Assembly: GCF_002812125.1 (NCBI RefSeq)
Contig: NZ_NPDQ01000007.1
Coordinates: 236,200-300,199 of the forward strand
Direction of reading: 5' to 3'
DNA length: 64,000 nt
DNA from: Leptospira brenneri
GTDB taxonomy: Bacteria > Spirochaetota > Leptospiria > Leptospirales > Leptospiraceae
A program made the translations under genes and the position numbers. The notes under the pieces were generated by a model, which worked only from the letters and a program-made list of their open reading frames with translations, was not told where the DNA came from and did no database searches. Numbering within the stretch: position 1 is the first letter of the stretch; the number at the start of each line of letters is the position of its first letter. This document shows, piece after piece, positions 36,024 through 44,462 of this stretch.

Positions 36024-36602
36024 ATGAAAACTCATACTGAATCAGAACGTTGTTCCTGGTGTTTGAAATTTGACCAATACATAAAGTACCATGATGAAGA
36101 ATGGGGAGTTCCTGTGCATGATGATAGAACTCATTTTGAATTTTTAATTTTAGAAGGAGCGCAGGCGGGTTTGAGTTGGGCAACCATTCTAAAGAAACGA
36201 GAAGGTTATAGAAAGGTATTTGCAAATTTCGATCCAGTGAAAGTAGCCAAGTTCACAGATCAAAAATTAGAAAAGATTCTCCTGGATCCATCAATCATTA
36301 GAAACCGCCTAAAAGTTTTTGCCACTGTGAATAATGCAAAAAGATTTTTGGAAATCCAAAAGGAATTTGGTTCTTTTGACAAATACATTTGGAGTTTTGT
36401 AAATTACAAACCAATCAAAATTCGAAGGAAAAGTTTAAAGGATGTTCCAGCGACAACCAAAGAATCAGATGCTTTGAGCAAAGATATGATCAAACGTGGA
36501 TTCAAATTCGTGGGAAGTACGGTCATCTATGCACATATGCAAGCTTGCGGACTTGTCAATGACCATATAGAAAGTTGTTTTCGATACCAAGAGCTAAGCT
36601 AA
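36024..36602 (+). CDS. tag: DNA-3-methyladenine glycosylase I
   Basis: At 192 residues this is the normal length for Tag, which removes 3-methyladenine from alkylated DNA. It has the family markers ERCSWC (zinc Cys), YHDEEWGVPVHDD (His as zinc ligand), LEGAQAGLSWATIL, IRNRLKVFATVNNA, and the C-terminal VYAHMQACGLVNDHIESC with further zinc ligands and the conserved G-V-N-D-H. Single gene, followed by a bidirectional terminator. Confidence 0.95.
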   Translation: MKTHTESERCSWCLKFDQYIKYHDEEWGVPVHDDRTHFEFLILEGAQAGLSWATILKKREGYRKVFANFDPVKVAKFTDQKLEKILLDPSIIRNRLKVFATVNNAKRFLEIQKEFGSFDKYIWSFVNYKPIKIRRKSLKDVPATTKESDALSKDMIKRGFKFVGSTVIYAHMQACGLVNDHIESCFRYQELS

Positions 36603-36614
36603 AGATACCAAACA

Positions 36615-36650
36615 TTGATTGGTTAAAAAAAATTTTATTTAACCAATCAA
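36615..36650. terminator. bidirectional stem-loop terminator between tag and tetR
   Basis: TTGATTGGTTAAA (36615-36627) pairs perfectly with TTTAACCAATCAA (36638-36650) around a 10-base loop rich in A and T, and A/T runs flank both sides. The convergent position fits termination of both genes. Confidence 0.7.
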
Positions 36651-36665
36651 AAAAATTTACTGAAA

Positions 36666-37280
36666 TTATCTCTTCAATACCCCATAGAAAATCACATTCA
36701 CTACTTCCAATTGAAACTCATGGATATTCAAAGGGACTGTAATGGAATCTTTGTTATTCAGAATCATTTCGATCGAAGAAAGAAACAAATGAACAGCAAC
36801 TTCGGGCATAAATCCATCCCGAAGTTCTCCTTTTAGCTTTGCCATTTGGAATATTTTTCCAATCGATTCAGGAATTTCTTTTTGTCTTCGTTTTTTAAAT
36901 TGCTCCATCTTATGGGGGAACATTTCTGAAATTTCTCGAATAAACAAATCCTGCATCATATATGGGGATTCCTCCACTAACGACCGATGCATTTTAGAAA
37001 ATTTTTGGACAGCTGTCAGAGTTTCATCATTTGCAATCTCCGAAATTACATTTCGAATCTTATCTTGTTTATATTCCATATAAACTTCCATAAGATCTTG
37101 TTTATTAGAATAATATTTATATAAGGTTTTTCGACTGATCTTTAATGAACTGGCAATCTCCTCCATTTTAGTTTTTGAATACCCATATTTAAAAAATAAT
37201 TCTTCAACTTTCTCTAATATTCTAATTTGCACAGGATCCAAATTTAGTTCCTCACTTCTTTTTTTTACTAAAAGATTCAA
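36666..37280 (-). CDS. TetR-family regulator of the efflux operon
   Basis: The 204-residue protein has the TetR N-terminal helix-turn-helix (ILEKVEELFFKYGYSKTKMEEIASSLKISRKTLYKYYSNKQDLM, about 22-65) and a variable ligand-binding C terminus. Its start lies inside the end of the RND pump gene (29-bp overlap), so it is the third gene of the TolC-RND-TetR transcript and likely represses that transcript itself. The inverted repeats before the TolC gene are its probable targets. Confidence 0.9.
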   Translation of the reverse strand: MNLLVKKRSEELNLDPVQIRILEKVEELFFKYGYSKTKMEEIASSLKISRKTLYKYYSNKQDLMEVYMEYKQDKIRNVISEIANDETLTAVQKFSKMHRSLVEESPYMMQDLFIREISEMFPHKMEQFKKRRQKEIPESIGKIFQMAKLKGELRDGFMPEVAVHLFLSSIEMILNNKDSITVPLNIHEFQLEVVNVIFYGVLKR

Positions 37281-40200
37281 TCAAACGAGTAATGTATTGG
37301 TATACAGCCGGAATCACATACAAAGTCAAAATCGTTGATGAAATCAACCCACCAATGACAGTGATTCCCATACTTGTCCTTTGTTTCGAAGCTTCATTAA
37401 GCCCAATCGCAACTGGTAACATACCAGCGATGAGTGCAATCGATGTCATAAGAATGGGTCTTAACCTCGCTCTACCAGCCTCAATCAAAGCAGTCCGAGT
37501 ATCTACTCCAGTATTTTGTAGGTCTTTTGCAAAATCAATGAGAAGAATCGAGTTTTTTGTGGCCAATCCGAAAAGTAAGATCATTCCAATATTAGCGAAT
37601 ATATCCATGGATTTTCCGGTTAAAAACAAACCGTAAAATGCTCCTGTCATTGCCAGTGGAATGACTACTAAAATGGAGATGGGAATGATAAAACTCTCAT
37701 AAAGAGAAGCAAGAACCAGATAAATAAACACAACCCCTAACCCTAAAGCGATGGCCATGTTTTTACCAGTGGATTCTAAATTTTCCGTTTGCCCACTATA
37801 AGATATTTTGATTCCATCAGGTAAAGGAAGGTCTTCCTTTAATATCCTTTGTAATTCGCTCATAACATACCCGGATCCCCTTCCATTCGGATCTGTATCG
37901 GCAGAAATCTCAACAGAACGATTTCGATTCTGTCTTTGAATGGTGGCAGGGCCTGTTGTGGAAATACCAGAGGATACATAGGAAAGTGGAACCATATAAC
38001 CGTTGATATTTGGGACAAACACCTCATGAAAATTCTTTTGAATGTTTCGTTGATCCTCTAACATCCTCACTCGAATGTCATATTCAAAACTTTTCTCTCT
38101 GAAAACGGCAGGTGTATCCCCTTCCACATTGGTTCGAAGTTCTCTCCCTAAGGCTTGAGGGTTGACTCCAAGTTTTACAATTTGATCACCCTTCGGAAGA
38201 ATTTTAAATTCCGGAGCTCCTTCACGCAAACTGATATCCGGATCCGTTAAGTCAGGAATTTTTTTAATTTTTTCGAAGACTAGTTTGCTATAAGTTTCGA
38301 GTTCTTCTGCTTCATTTCCTGTAATGACAAAAGAAAAAGATCTTTGCCCACCACCAATCGCATCAAAGTTTTTTACGATTGGTTTTGCATACACATAAGG
38401 GGATAATTCCTTTCGAATATACTCTTTGAATTGAGGGGTATTCACTTTTCTTTGTTTTGCAGGAACCAGTTCCACATAGATGTCTATTTTATTTTGTTTG
38501 ATATAACCTGCAGTCAGTTGGACTTCTTTTTTAGATCGAATCAACTGATTTACCTCTTCATTGAGCCTTTTGGTAGCTTCCACACTCGAACCCGGTGGCA
38601 ACTCAAAAGTAACTGTAAATTGACCTAAATCTTGTGTTGGAATAAACTCCGATTTCAATGTTTTTGAAACAAAGATACTACTTACAAATATAAACACCGC
38701 CACAGATACAACAAAGAGTGGATGTTTTGTTGAAATCTCCAAAGACTTCACATATACATTTGTTAGTTTTTCTTGAAATTTATCAAAAGCATGTAATGGA
38801 ACAGATAAGAACTTTTCTATCTTCCCTGGTTCTTTCGGATGGTGTTCTCCACCAAAATAAGCAGACATCATTGGTGCAATGGTTAATGCATCATACAAAG
38901 AAATCAATAATGCAAAACATACAGTGAGTCCAAAAGGTCGCAAAATCTGACCAATCACACCATCAATAAATGCAATCGGACCAAATACCGCAAGGATCGC
39001 AAACGTGGTGGCAAGAACCGCAAGTGTTACTTCCTTCGTTCCCTCGAGAGCGGCTTGTTTGCTATCCTTACCCATTTCTTTGTGTCTATGAATGTTTTCT
39101 CTCACAACAATCGCATCATCAATGAGAAGACCAACAGCTAGAGACAAAGCAAGTAGAGTCATTTGGTTGATGGTAAACCCAGCAAGCCCCATAAGAATGA
39201 AGGAACCAAGTAAAGAAGTAGGTAAAGCGAGTCCCGTAATTAAAGTAGAACGAACACTGCCTAAGAAAAACAGAACAACAATGACCGTCAGTGCGATCCC
39301 AATGTAAATGGATTCTTCCACATCCCAAACATTATCCTTAACAACCTTAGAAGAATCGTTATAATAATCAAATTTTACATTCGGAAATTCTTTTTTAAGA
39401 ACATCGATTCGTTTTTTTACAGATTCTGCCACCTCAACCGAGTTAGATCCTGATTGTTTGTATACGAGTAAAAATAACGCTGGTTTCCCATTCCAATAAG
39501 CAAGGGAGGTTACATCCTCCGAACCAACAACGACTCTTCCCACATCTGATAACTGGATCGGAATCTCATTATTTAAGAAGTTGATGGGAACGTTGCGTAT
39601 TTCATCAAAACTACGGTATTCGTTGATGGTCCGAAATGATAAATCAGAGTTTTCTCCTCGAACTTTCCCGGCAGGAATATTAGCACCACCTGCGGCAACT
39701 TTTTGTGAGACCTGTGAAGCCGAAATATTTCTCGATTTTAATTTGTTTCGATCCAACTCCACCCAAATCTCTTTTTTCCGACCTCCAACGATATCTACAG
39801 AACCAACATTCGAAACAGAAATTAACCTTTGTTTAATTGTCTCAGAGGCAAAATCATAAAATTCATTGTCTTCTAATTCTGACTGAAGAGAAATACTTAA
39901 GATTGGTTGGTCCGCAGGATCCAATCGTTTGATAATAGGCTCTTCAACTTCTGCAGGAAGTTTTTTCTTAGCAAAGGAGACCTTATCTCTTACCTGTTGT
40001 TCCGCTTCTCGAATCACTGTATCAGATGTAAACTCTGCAACGATCACAACCGAACCTTCGTTACAGATAGATCTTACTTTTTTTAATCCCGAAATGGTAG
40101 ATAGTTCATCTTCGATTGGTTTTGCTACCAATGTTTCGATTTCACTCGGAGCTGCACCAGGGTAAGTTGCGTTGACAGAGATCATAGGAATACTCATGTC

Positions 40201-40314
40201 TGGAAAGTTTTCCACGCCGAGTTTGCTAAAACTAACAAGCCCCACCACCACAATCAATATCACCGTACAGGCGATAAATACCGGTCTTTGTATTGATAAT
40301 TTTGCTAAATTCAT
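37252..40314 (-). CDS. RND (HAE1/AcrB-type) efflux pump
   Basis: This 1020-residue inner-membrane protein has the twelve-helix, two-loop RND layout, starting with the classic LAKLSIQRPVFIACTVILIVV. The proton-relay aspartates are present in AVGLLIDDAIVV (about 398-400), and the later FGLATKNSILLIDFAK gives the relay Lys. It belongs to the hydrophobe/amphiphile efflux group. It overlaps the TolC gene upstream by four bases and the TetR gene downstream by 29. No membrane fusion (adaptor) protein gene is present in this operon, although such pumps need one. Confidence 0.92.
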   Translation of the reverse strand: MNLAKLSIQRPVFIACTVILIVVVGLVSFSKLGVENFPDMSIPMISVNATYPGAAPSEIETLVAKPIEDELSTISGLKKVRSICNEGSVVIVAEFTSDTVIREAEQQVRDKVSFAKKKLPAEVEEPIIKRLDPADQPILSISLQSELEDNEFYDFASETIKQRLISVSNVGSVDIVGGRKKEIWVELDRNKLKSRNISASQVSQKVAAGGANIPAGKVRGENSDLSFRTINEYRSFDEIRNVPINFLNNEIPIQLSDVGRVVVGSEDVTSLAYWNGKPALFLLVYKQSGSNSVEVAESVKKRIDVLKKEFPNVKFDYYNDSSKVVKDNVWDVEESIYIGIALTVIVVLFFLGSVRSTLITGLALPTSLLGSFILMGLAGFTINQMTLLALSLAVGLLIDDAIVVRENIHRHKEMGKDSKQAALEGTKEVTLAVLATTFAILAVFGPIAFIDGVIGQILRPFGLTVCFALLISLYDALTIAPMMSAYFGGEHHPKEPGKIEKFLSVPLHAFDKFQEKLTNVYVKSLEISTKHPLFVVSVAVFIFVSSIFVSKTLKSEFIPTQDLGQFTVTFELPPGSSVEATKRLNEEVNQLIRSKKEVQLTAGYIKQNKIDIYVELVPAKQRKVNTPQFKEYIRKELSPYVYAKPIVKNFDAIGGGQRSFSFVITGNEAEELETYSKLVFEKIKKIPDLTDPDISLREGAPEFKILPKGDQIVKLGVNPQALGRELRTNVEGDTPAVFREKSFEYDIRVRMLEDQRNIQKNFHEVFVPNINGYMVPLSYVSSGISTTGPATIQRQNRNRSVEISADTDPNGRGSGYVMSELQRILKEDLPLPDGIKISYSGQTENLESTGKNMAIALGLGVVFIYLVLASLYESFIIPISILVVIPLAMTGAFYGLFLTGKSMDIFANIGMILLFGLATKNSILLIDFAKDLQNTGVDTRTALIEAGRARLRPILMTSIALIAGMLPVAIGLNEASKQRTSMGITVIGGLISSTILTLYVIPAVYQYITRLIESFSKKKK

Positions 40315-41882
40315 TGGTTTTCCTCTGTGTTTAGTAATGCTAGCTGTTCAGGATCAATAGAATATTTTTCAAAAAATGTCCCTTTTGAAATTTCATACTG
40401 AACAATTGAAATATTGTAAGTAACCAATGTTTGCGAATAATTAGATTGAGATCTAACATAAGCGTCCATTGCATTTCTTAGAATCAGAGATGTTCCTCTT
40501 CCGTTTCTAAAAGCGGACAAGGCCTTATCATAAAACAGTTTACTTTCCCCTTTATTTTTCTTTGCTTCTAAAAAAAGTTCGTAACTGACTGTCAAATTTT
40601 CTCTTTTGGAAAGTAAGTCGGCTCTTACCTTATTTTGTGTTTCTGTCCATTCTAATTGAGCTTGTCTTTTATCTGCTTCCGCTTTTTTATATTCTGCTTC
40701 TGCAATTTCATTTCCCAATGGATATTCCATTTTAAACTCAGCGGTGTTTTGGTTGAATCTTCCGCCAAGGATTCCATAAAAATCTTGAGGAAATTGTTGG
40801 TCATAATTTTTAAAATTATAAGTTCCTCCCACTGAAAACTTTGGCAACAAACCGTTGTCTGCTGACTTCAAATTATCTTCAGAATTCTTTAATTGCAACT
40901 GAGCCGCACGAACATCATACCGTTTCTCAAGTGCTACCAAAACTTCCTCTTCATAATCACTAGTTACTTCTATTTTTTCTTCATTGAGAACCGGCAAAAA
41001 TGAAAAACTTTCTTCAGGTTCTTTTCCTAACGAAGCCAACAAGTCCCTTCTATTTTTATTTCGTTCTAATTCAGAATTTTTAACAGCACTCGTTGCAGAA
41101 AGAACGATGGAATTCCATTGGTGAATATCTCCAGTAGCATCAAATCCAAAGTTTGCTTTTTTAGAATAAATATCTCGGATTAACTTTGCATTTCCAAGTA
41201 AAGAGTTATTGGTTTCTAAAACTTCTTCGGACAAACTCAAATTCCAAAATTCGATCAATGAGTTTACTAAACTTTTGGACAAAGAATCAAGAGTATTCAA
41301 TCTTTGAATGGATGATGAACGTCTAGCAGACGCTAACTTCAAACGATCTTGGTATCCAAAAAAGTTCTTCAAAAGATCCTGACTGATACTAATTCCAACC
41401 GTAGCAAAATGATAAGAAGGTTGGGCAAAACTCGAGAATCCAGCGGAACTCTGTGTTTTACCAGCATTCGTTTCAAACCGATTGTCCATGACAGAAACTC
41501 CGAGCGAAGTCCCCGTAGTGAACTTTTTATTAATTCCCGCCTGTAGCGTGTTATCTGTAATTTTTGTTCCTTGGATGGCATATTGTGGAAGGTTGAAGTT
41601 TGTTGTGTTCTTCGCTGTCCCTTTTGCCTCCGCTGTCCAGGCATAAGCACCGTTGGCTTTCTCCCAATCGTAATTGGTCGTTTTAAGCTGCAGCTTCAAT
41701 GTCTGTAGACTGACTTGGTTTTCCCAGGCCATCCTAAGGATGTCATCCATGCGCATGGCATTACTTTTGGCCGGCTCCTTGGCCGAAAGTGACCCAAAAG
41801 TGGCGAAAAAGGCGAAGGCCATCACCAAAATGGGGAGCGAAGGAGACGATGATTGGTTGTCGATCATTTGCTTTGGAAACAT
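40311..41882 (-). CDS. TolC-family outer-membrane efflux protein
   Basis: The start at 41882 is supported by AAAGGA eight bases upstream. The 523-residue protein has an early leader (hydrophobic core about residues 15-32, cut near LSA) and two TolC repeats, each with long coiled helices (RMDDILRMAWENQVSLQTLKLQL and NTLDSLSKSLVNSLIEFWNLS for the first; EEVLVALEKRYDVRAAQLQLKNSEDNL for the second). It should form the trimeric exit duct for the RND pump encoded directly after it. First gene of the operon. Confidence 0.88.
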   Translation of the reverse strand: MFPKQMIDNQSSSPSLPILVMAFAFFATFGSLSAKEPAKSNAMRMDDILRMAWENQVSLQTLKLQLKTTNYDWEKANGAYAWTAEAKGTAKNTTNFNLPQYAIQGTKITDNTLQAGINKKFTTGTSLGVSVMDNRFETNAGKTQSSAGFSSFAQPSYHFATVGISISQDLLKNFFGYQDRLKLASARRSSSIQRLNTLDSLSKSLVNSLIEFWNLSLSEEVLETNNSLLGNAKLIRDIYSKKANFGFDATGDIHQWNSIVLSATSAVKNSELERNKNRRDLLASLGKEPEESFSFLPVLNEEKIEVTSDYEEEVLVALEKRYDVRAAQLQLKNSEDNLKSADNGLLPKFSVGGTYNFKNYDQQFPQDFYGILGGRFNQNTAEFKMEYPLGNEIAEAEYKKAEADKRQAQLEWTETQNKVRADLLSKRENLTVSYELFLEAKKNKGESKLFYDKALSAFRNGRGTSLILRNAMDAYVRSQSNYSQTLVTYNISIVQYEISKGTFFEKYSIDPEQLALLNTEENQ

Positions 41883-41893
41883 ATTTTGTATCC

Positions 41894-41942
41894 TTTGTTT
41901 CTTTAGGAAACAAATACAGTTTCTTATGTTTCCGCGTAAACA
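41894..41942. promoter_or_regulatory. two related inverted repeats before tolC: likely TetR operators
   Basis: TTTGTTTC-N5-GAAACAAA at 41894-41914 is a perfect 8-5-8 inverted repeat. TGTTTCCGCGTAAACA at 41927-41942 is a second one with a single mismatched pair, and both share the TnTGTTTC...AAACAAA half-sites. The first starts 12 bp upstream of the TolC start codon. Spacing and form fit two TetR-family binding sites that would give autoregulation of the efflux operon. Confidence 0.55.
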
Positions 41943-42110
41943 AAAAAATACTTTTTTTGAATGAATCTAAAAACTGAGAACTTATCCGAAGAAATTTAGA
42001 GAAATTGTAGGAAAATTTACTGAGTTTGGAATGAATGGAAGGTTTCTTCCACCCAAGGGCTGGTTGGTCACTCCCTCTAATAATACCCTTGGTTTCGTTT
42101 TGAATTCGAT

Positions 42111-42494
42111 TTATTTCTTTTCGGCAACCACTACGGCTTTAATGATTTTCCACGCGCCCTGATCCAAGTAGAAAGTATAGATGGATCGGAATTTCATAAC
42201 CGGGCTCTCCAAATCCGCTTTTACAAATCCGAACGAATCTAAAAAATCAATCGAATGGATCGAAACCGATCTTTCCACCCCACCAATTTTTCCTTCCTTC
42301 AAAGACTCAAGGTATTTTGTTTTATTGGAACTGAATACAGAAGCACTTCCCTTGATGGAAACACTATCGGTGTAATCGGTATGAAATCCCGACTCTACTT
42401 CTTCAATTTTCCTTTCATCAATCTTCTTCATAAGAGAAATAAAGTCTCTCTTCAAAGATTCCTCATCCGTTTCTAACTTAGTTTGGTTTATCAT
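42111..42494 (-). CDS. NTF2/SnoaL-like small protein
   Basis: ATG at 42494 follows AAGGAG, so the 127-residue form (MINQTKLETDEE...) is chosen over a longer frame. The pattern of one long helix, then FHTDYTDSVSIKG, RSVSIHSIDFLDSFGFVKADLESP and a closing SIYTFYLDQGAWKIIKAVVVAEK is that of the DUF4440/lumazine-binding NTF2-like fold. No catalytic residues can be assigned. It is preceded by a perfect palindrome shared with the adjacent MarR gene and therefore looks like the MarR target. Confidence 0.75.
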   Translation of the reverse strand: MINQTKLETDEESLKRDFISLMKKIDERKIEEVESGFHTDYTDSVSIKGSASVFSSNKTKYLESLKEGKIGGVERSVSIHSIDFLDSFGFVKADLESPVMKFRSIYTFYLDQGAWKIIKAVVVAEKK

Positions 42495-42550
42495 TATTTT
42501 CTCCTTAAACTTATAAATCCCAACCATTATTTAAATTCTTTAAACAAAAT

Positions 42551-42570
42551 AATGTTGCTATAGCAACATT
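42551..42570. promoter_or_regulatory. perfect 20-bp palindrome: MarR operator before the NTF2-like gene
   Basis: AATGTTGCTA followed by TAGCAACATT reads the same on both strands. It lies 57 bp upstream of the NTF2-like start, right after the marR stop. Its core GTTGCTATRGCAAC recurs at the marR start (43021-43044). The two sites point to one regulator, most likely this MarR protein. Confidence 0.65.
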
Positions 42571-42584
42571 AAGTGCAAAAAAAA

Positions 42585-43022
42585 TCAACCCATCGACTCT
42601 TCATAAATTTGATCGATGATCCTCTTGAATGTTTTAAAATCGTGAGCGGAAAGCTTTTTAAACATTCTTTTTCGTTCCTCTATTACGGCCGAAACCATCA
42701 CTTGATAGATCTCGGAACCTTTCTTTGTAGGATACACTTGATGTTTCCTTCCATCCTCTGGATCCGATTGAATTTTGATCCAACCTTTTTCTTCCATATT
42801 TCTAAGGGCCCGGGCCATGGAAGGTCTATCATCAAAATCTCGACCCAAATCCGATTGACTACAACCGGGTTGTTTGATCAAACGAACGAGAACAAACCAC
42901 TGCTCTGGAAATAGATCCAATCCATTCGCTGATGCCAACCTCATAAACTGACGTCTTAAAGACCGAACCGTTCGGTAAATCAAATACGCATAAGAATTTT
43001 CCAGGTCAAAAGAATCGGGCAT
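42585..43022 (-). CDS. MarR-family regulator
   Basis: The 145-residue protein has the MarR winged helix: GLDLFPEQWFVLVRLIKQPGCSQSDLGRDFDDRPSMARALRNMEEKGWIKIQSDPEDGRKHQVYPTKKG, with the wing residues DxxDGRxxxV in the standard place. No ribosome-binding site precedes the ATG, because the operator palindrome (43021-43044) reaches into the start codon, so the gene may be leaderless or translated weakly. Autoregulation and control of the downstream NTF2-like gene are inferred from the paired palindromes. Confidence 0.88.
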   Translation of the reverse strand: MPDSFDLENSYAYLIYRTVRSLRRQFMRLASANGLDLFPEQWFVLVRLIKQPGCSQSDLGRDFDDRPSMARALRNMEEKGWIKIQSDPEDGRKHQVYPTKKGSEIYQVMVSAVIEERKRMFKKLSAHDFKTFKRIIDQIYEESMG

Positions 43023-43044
43023 ATTGTTGCTATGGCAACAATAT
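43021..43044. promoter_or_regulatory. near-perfect 24-bp palindrome at the marR start
   Basis: ATATTGTTGC at 43021-43030 is matched exactly by GCAACAATAT at 43035-43044 around a TATG centre. It touches the marR start codon, a position that would block both initiation of transcription and translation. Same core as the site at 42551. Confidence 0.65.
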
Positions 43045-43135
43045 AACGTAGGTTTTCTTTGTAAAGAAATTAAAAATCAGATTTATGCAAAATCAAAATG
43101 AATTTGTAGTTAATGTGACAGATAAAACAATCTTC

Positions 43136-43163
43136 TTGACGAAAAAAGCATCTTTAATATAGT
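43136..43163 (+). promoter_or_regulatory. sigma-70 promoter of the Rnk-like gene
   Basis: TTGACG at 43136-43141, 16-base spacer, TATAGT at 43158-43163; 36 bp upstream of the start codon, which has CAGGAG as ribosome-binding site. Good fit to a housekeeping promoter. Confidence 0.6.
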
Positions 43164-43198
43164 CTAAGGTTTTTGCTTAGAAATTACAGGAGTATGAA

Positions 43199-43615
43199 AT
43201 GAATACTAAAAACAAAATATATATGACTCATTTTGACTATAATCGATTAAAATCATTGGTTTTAGACTACAAAAAGAGAAATATCATAAATAATAACATC
43301 AAAGACTTATTAGGTGAAATAGAAAGAGCTCAAAAAGTGGATTCCCACCTAATTCCACCTAACTATGTTACAATGAATTCCGTGATTGAACTAAAAAATC
43401 TTGAAGAATTAGAGTTTCAAGAATTTCGTTTGGTATTTCCGGAAGAAGCCAATACTGACGAAAACAAAATTTCCGTGCTGGCACCTATCGGAACGGCAGT
43501 TTTAGGTTATAAAACTGGAGATGTCATCCAATGGAAAATTCCTGGTGGCGAAAACCAATTTCAAATTACAAACATCAAATACCAGCCAGAAGCAAACGGA
43601 GATTACCACCTATGA
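43199..43615 (+). CDS. rnk: Rnk/GreA C-terminal domain protein
   Basis: At 138 residues it has the size of Rnk (E. coli Rnk is 136). The first 50 residues form a short helical region (YMTHFDYNRLKSLVLDY) and the second half is the FKBP-like GreA/GreB C-terminal domain: NSVIELKNLEELEFQEFRLVFPEEAN, ISVLAPIGTAVLGYKTGDVIQWKIPGGENQFQI. Proteins of this kind bind RNA polymerase near the secondary channel. The long GreA coiled coil is absent, so it should not cleave transcripts. Confidence 0.85.
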   Translation: MNTKNKIYMTHFDYNRLKSLVLDYKKRNIINNNIKDLLGEIERAQKVDSHLIPPNYVTMNSVIELKNLEELEFQEFRLVFPEEANTDENKISVLAPIGTAVLGYKTGDVIQWKIPGGENQFQITNIKYQPEANGDYHL

Positions 43616-43716
43616 TCTCTGTCAAAAAAAGGTAACATTTGAATCTAATCACAAGAAGGAAAACCTTCTAGTGTGCGTTCCCAATTGATACGAATTAAAA
43701 AATCTTAAAAAATACT

Positions 43717-43791
43717 GGGCCGGGCTCCTTCGGGGTCCGCGTTCGCTCCCGTCTGTCTTTCGACAGACCAAGCCCTACGTATCCCTAACGC
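43717..43791 (+). repeat. G+C-rich hairpin repeat, copy 1
   Basis: A 75-bp element, far richer in G+C than its surroundings, with GGGC at the start and GCCC near the end, an internal stem GTCTGTC-tttc-GACAGAC (43751-43768) and the sequence CAAGCCCTAC afterwards. It matches 61567-61640 along its whole length. It lies between the convergent ends of the Rnk-like gene and a Cys-rich gene, so it may end transcription or be an interspersed repeat. Confidence 0.7.
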
Positions 43792-43794
43792 CTG

Positions 43795-44154
43795 TCATGT
43801 TTCGTTTAAGACAACCTTACATTGATTTGAAATTTTTGTTTCATTTTCAAAAAGACATTTTAAGATTCGGCCACCGCCAGGAATGATCCAACGACAATAT
43901 TCACTCACATCGTCTTTACAGAATCCTTGTGATTTAGCTTTCATTGATTCGGAAAGCGAACTCTCTGCCGATTCACAGGCTGGCGAGAGATTTTTTCCAC
44001 GTTCTTTCAAACATTGTAAAATCCTGGCTTTGGTTGGTTTTACACCTTGGCAATAGGTTGCAATCTCTGGCTGGCAAATTTCATAAATAGGTTTTGTCTC
44101 TGCCAATAAGCCAATATTAAAACAAAAAATAAGAATGAATAACAATCGTTTCAT
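43795..44154 (-). CDS. secreted protein with two Cys-rich (cysteine-rich Golgi-type) repeats
   Basis: ATG at 44154 is chosen because the frame above it starts only with TTG. The 119-residue protein has a Sec leader (MKRLLFILIFCFNIGLLA) and two copies of the repeat C-x7-C-x12-C-x(11)-C seen in the Cys_rich_FGFR family: CQPEIATYCQGVKPTKARILQC...SPAC and CKDDVSEYCRWIIPGGGRILKC...NQC. Eight cysteines should form four disulfides in the periplasm. The role of this family in bacteria is unknown. Confidence 0.78.
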   Translation of the reverse strand: MKRLLFILIFCFNIGLLAETKPIYEICQPEIATYCQGVKPTKARILQCLKERGKNLSPACESAESSLSESMKAKSQGFCKDDVSEYCRWIIPGGGRILKCLFENETKISNQCKVVLNET

Positions 44155-44249
44155 ATTCAAATTAGTCCTTTTTTACCTAGAATGGTTTCTCGAAAGTTAA
44201 TACAACAAGCATTTTCGTATCTGCAAATCAGTAAAACCGCTCCATTATA

Positions 44250-44459
44250 TTGCAAAAATGTCGCCGCCATTGTTCAAAAATTGTTTCTTTTTCTAGATCC
44301 CACCCATTTGAGGGGACAGTTACACGAATAAAACAGACGTGCCCAACAGATCGAGTGACCTTAACTTTCACCGTTGCCGGAACTTATGGTCTTCGAATAT
44401 TTACAGCTACTAGCAGCTTAGAATCAGTAACAGACTTAAATAGTATTTTTGTGGAATAA
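44250..44459 (+). pseudogene. probable C-terminal remnant of a secreted protein
   Basis: The frame ends with VTLTFTVAGTYGLRIFTATSS and a short tail, which resembles the last strands of a pre-peptidase C-terminal sandwich such as that in the lipoprotein at 60534. The part before it has no leader and looks like noise. The rest of 44155-44462 (about 300 bp) shows nothing recognisable. A weak call based on amino-acid texture only. Confidence 0.28.
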
Positions 44460-44462
44460 CTT

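Noticed and set aside
39581..40360. several plus-strand frames opposite the RND pump
   Set aside because: Mirror frames of a long conserved gene; no leader, domain or ribosome-binding site.
42573..42914. 113-codon plus-strand frame opposite marR
   Set aside because: It lies inside the well-supported marR gene on the other strand and has no protein-like composition.
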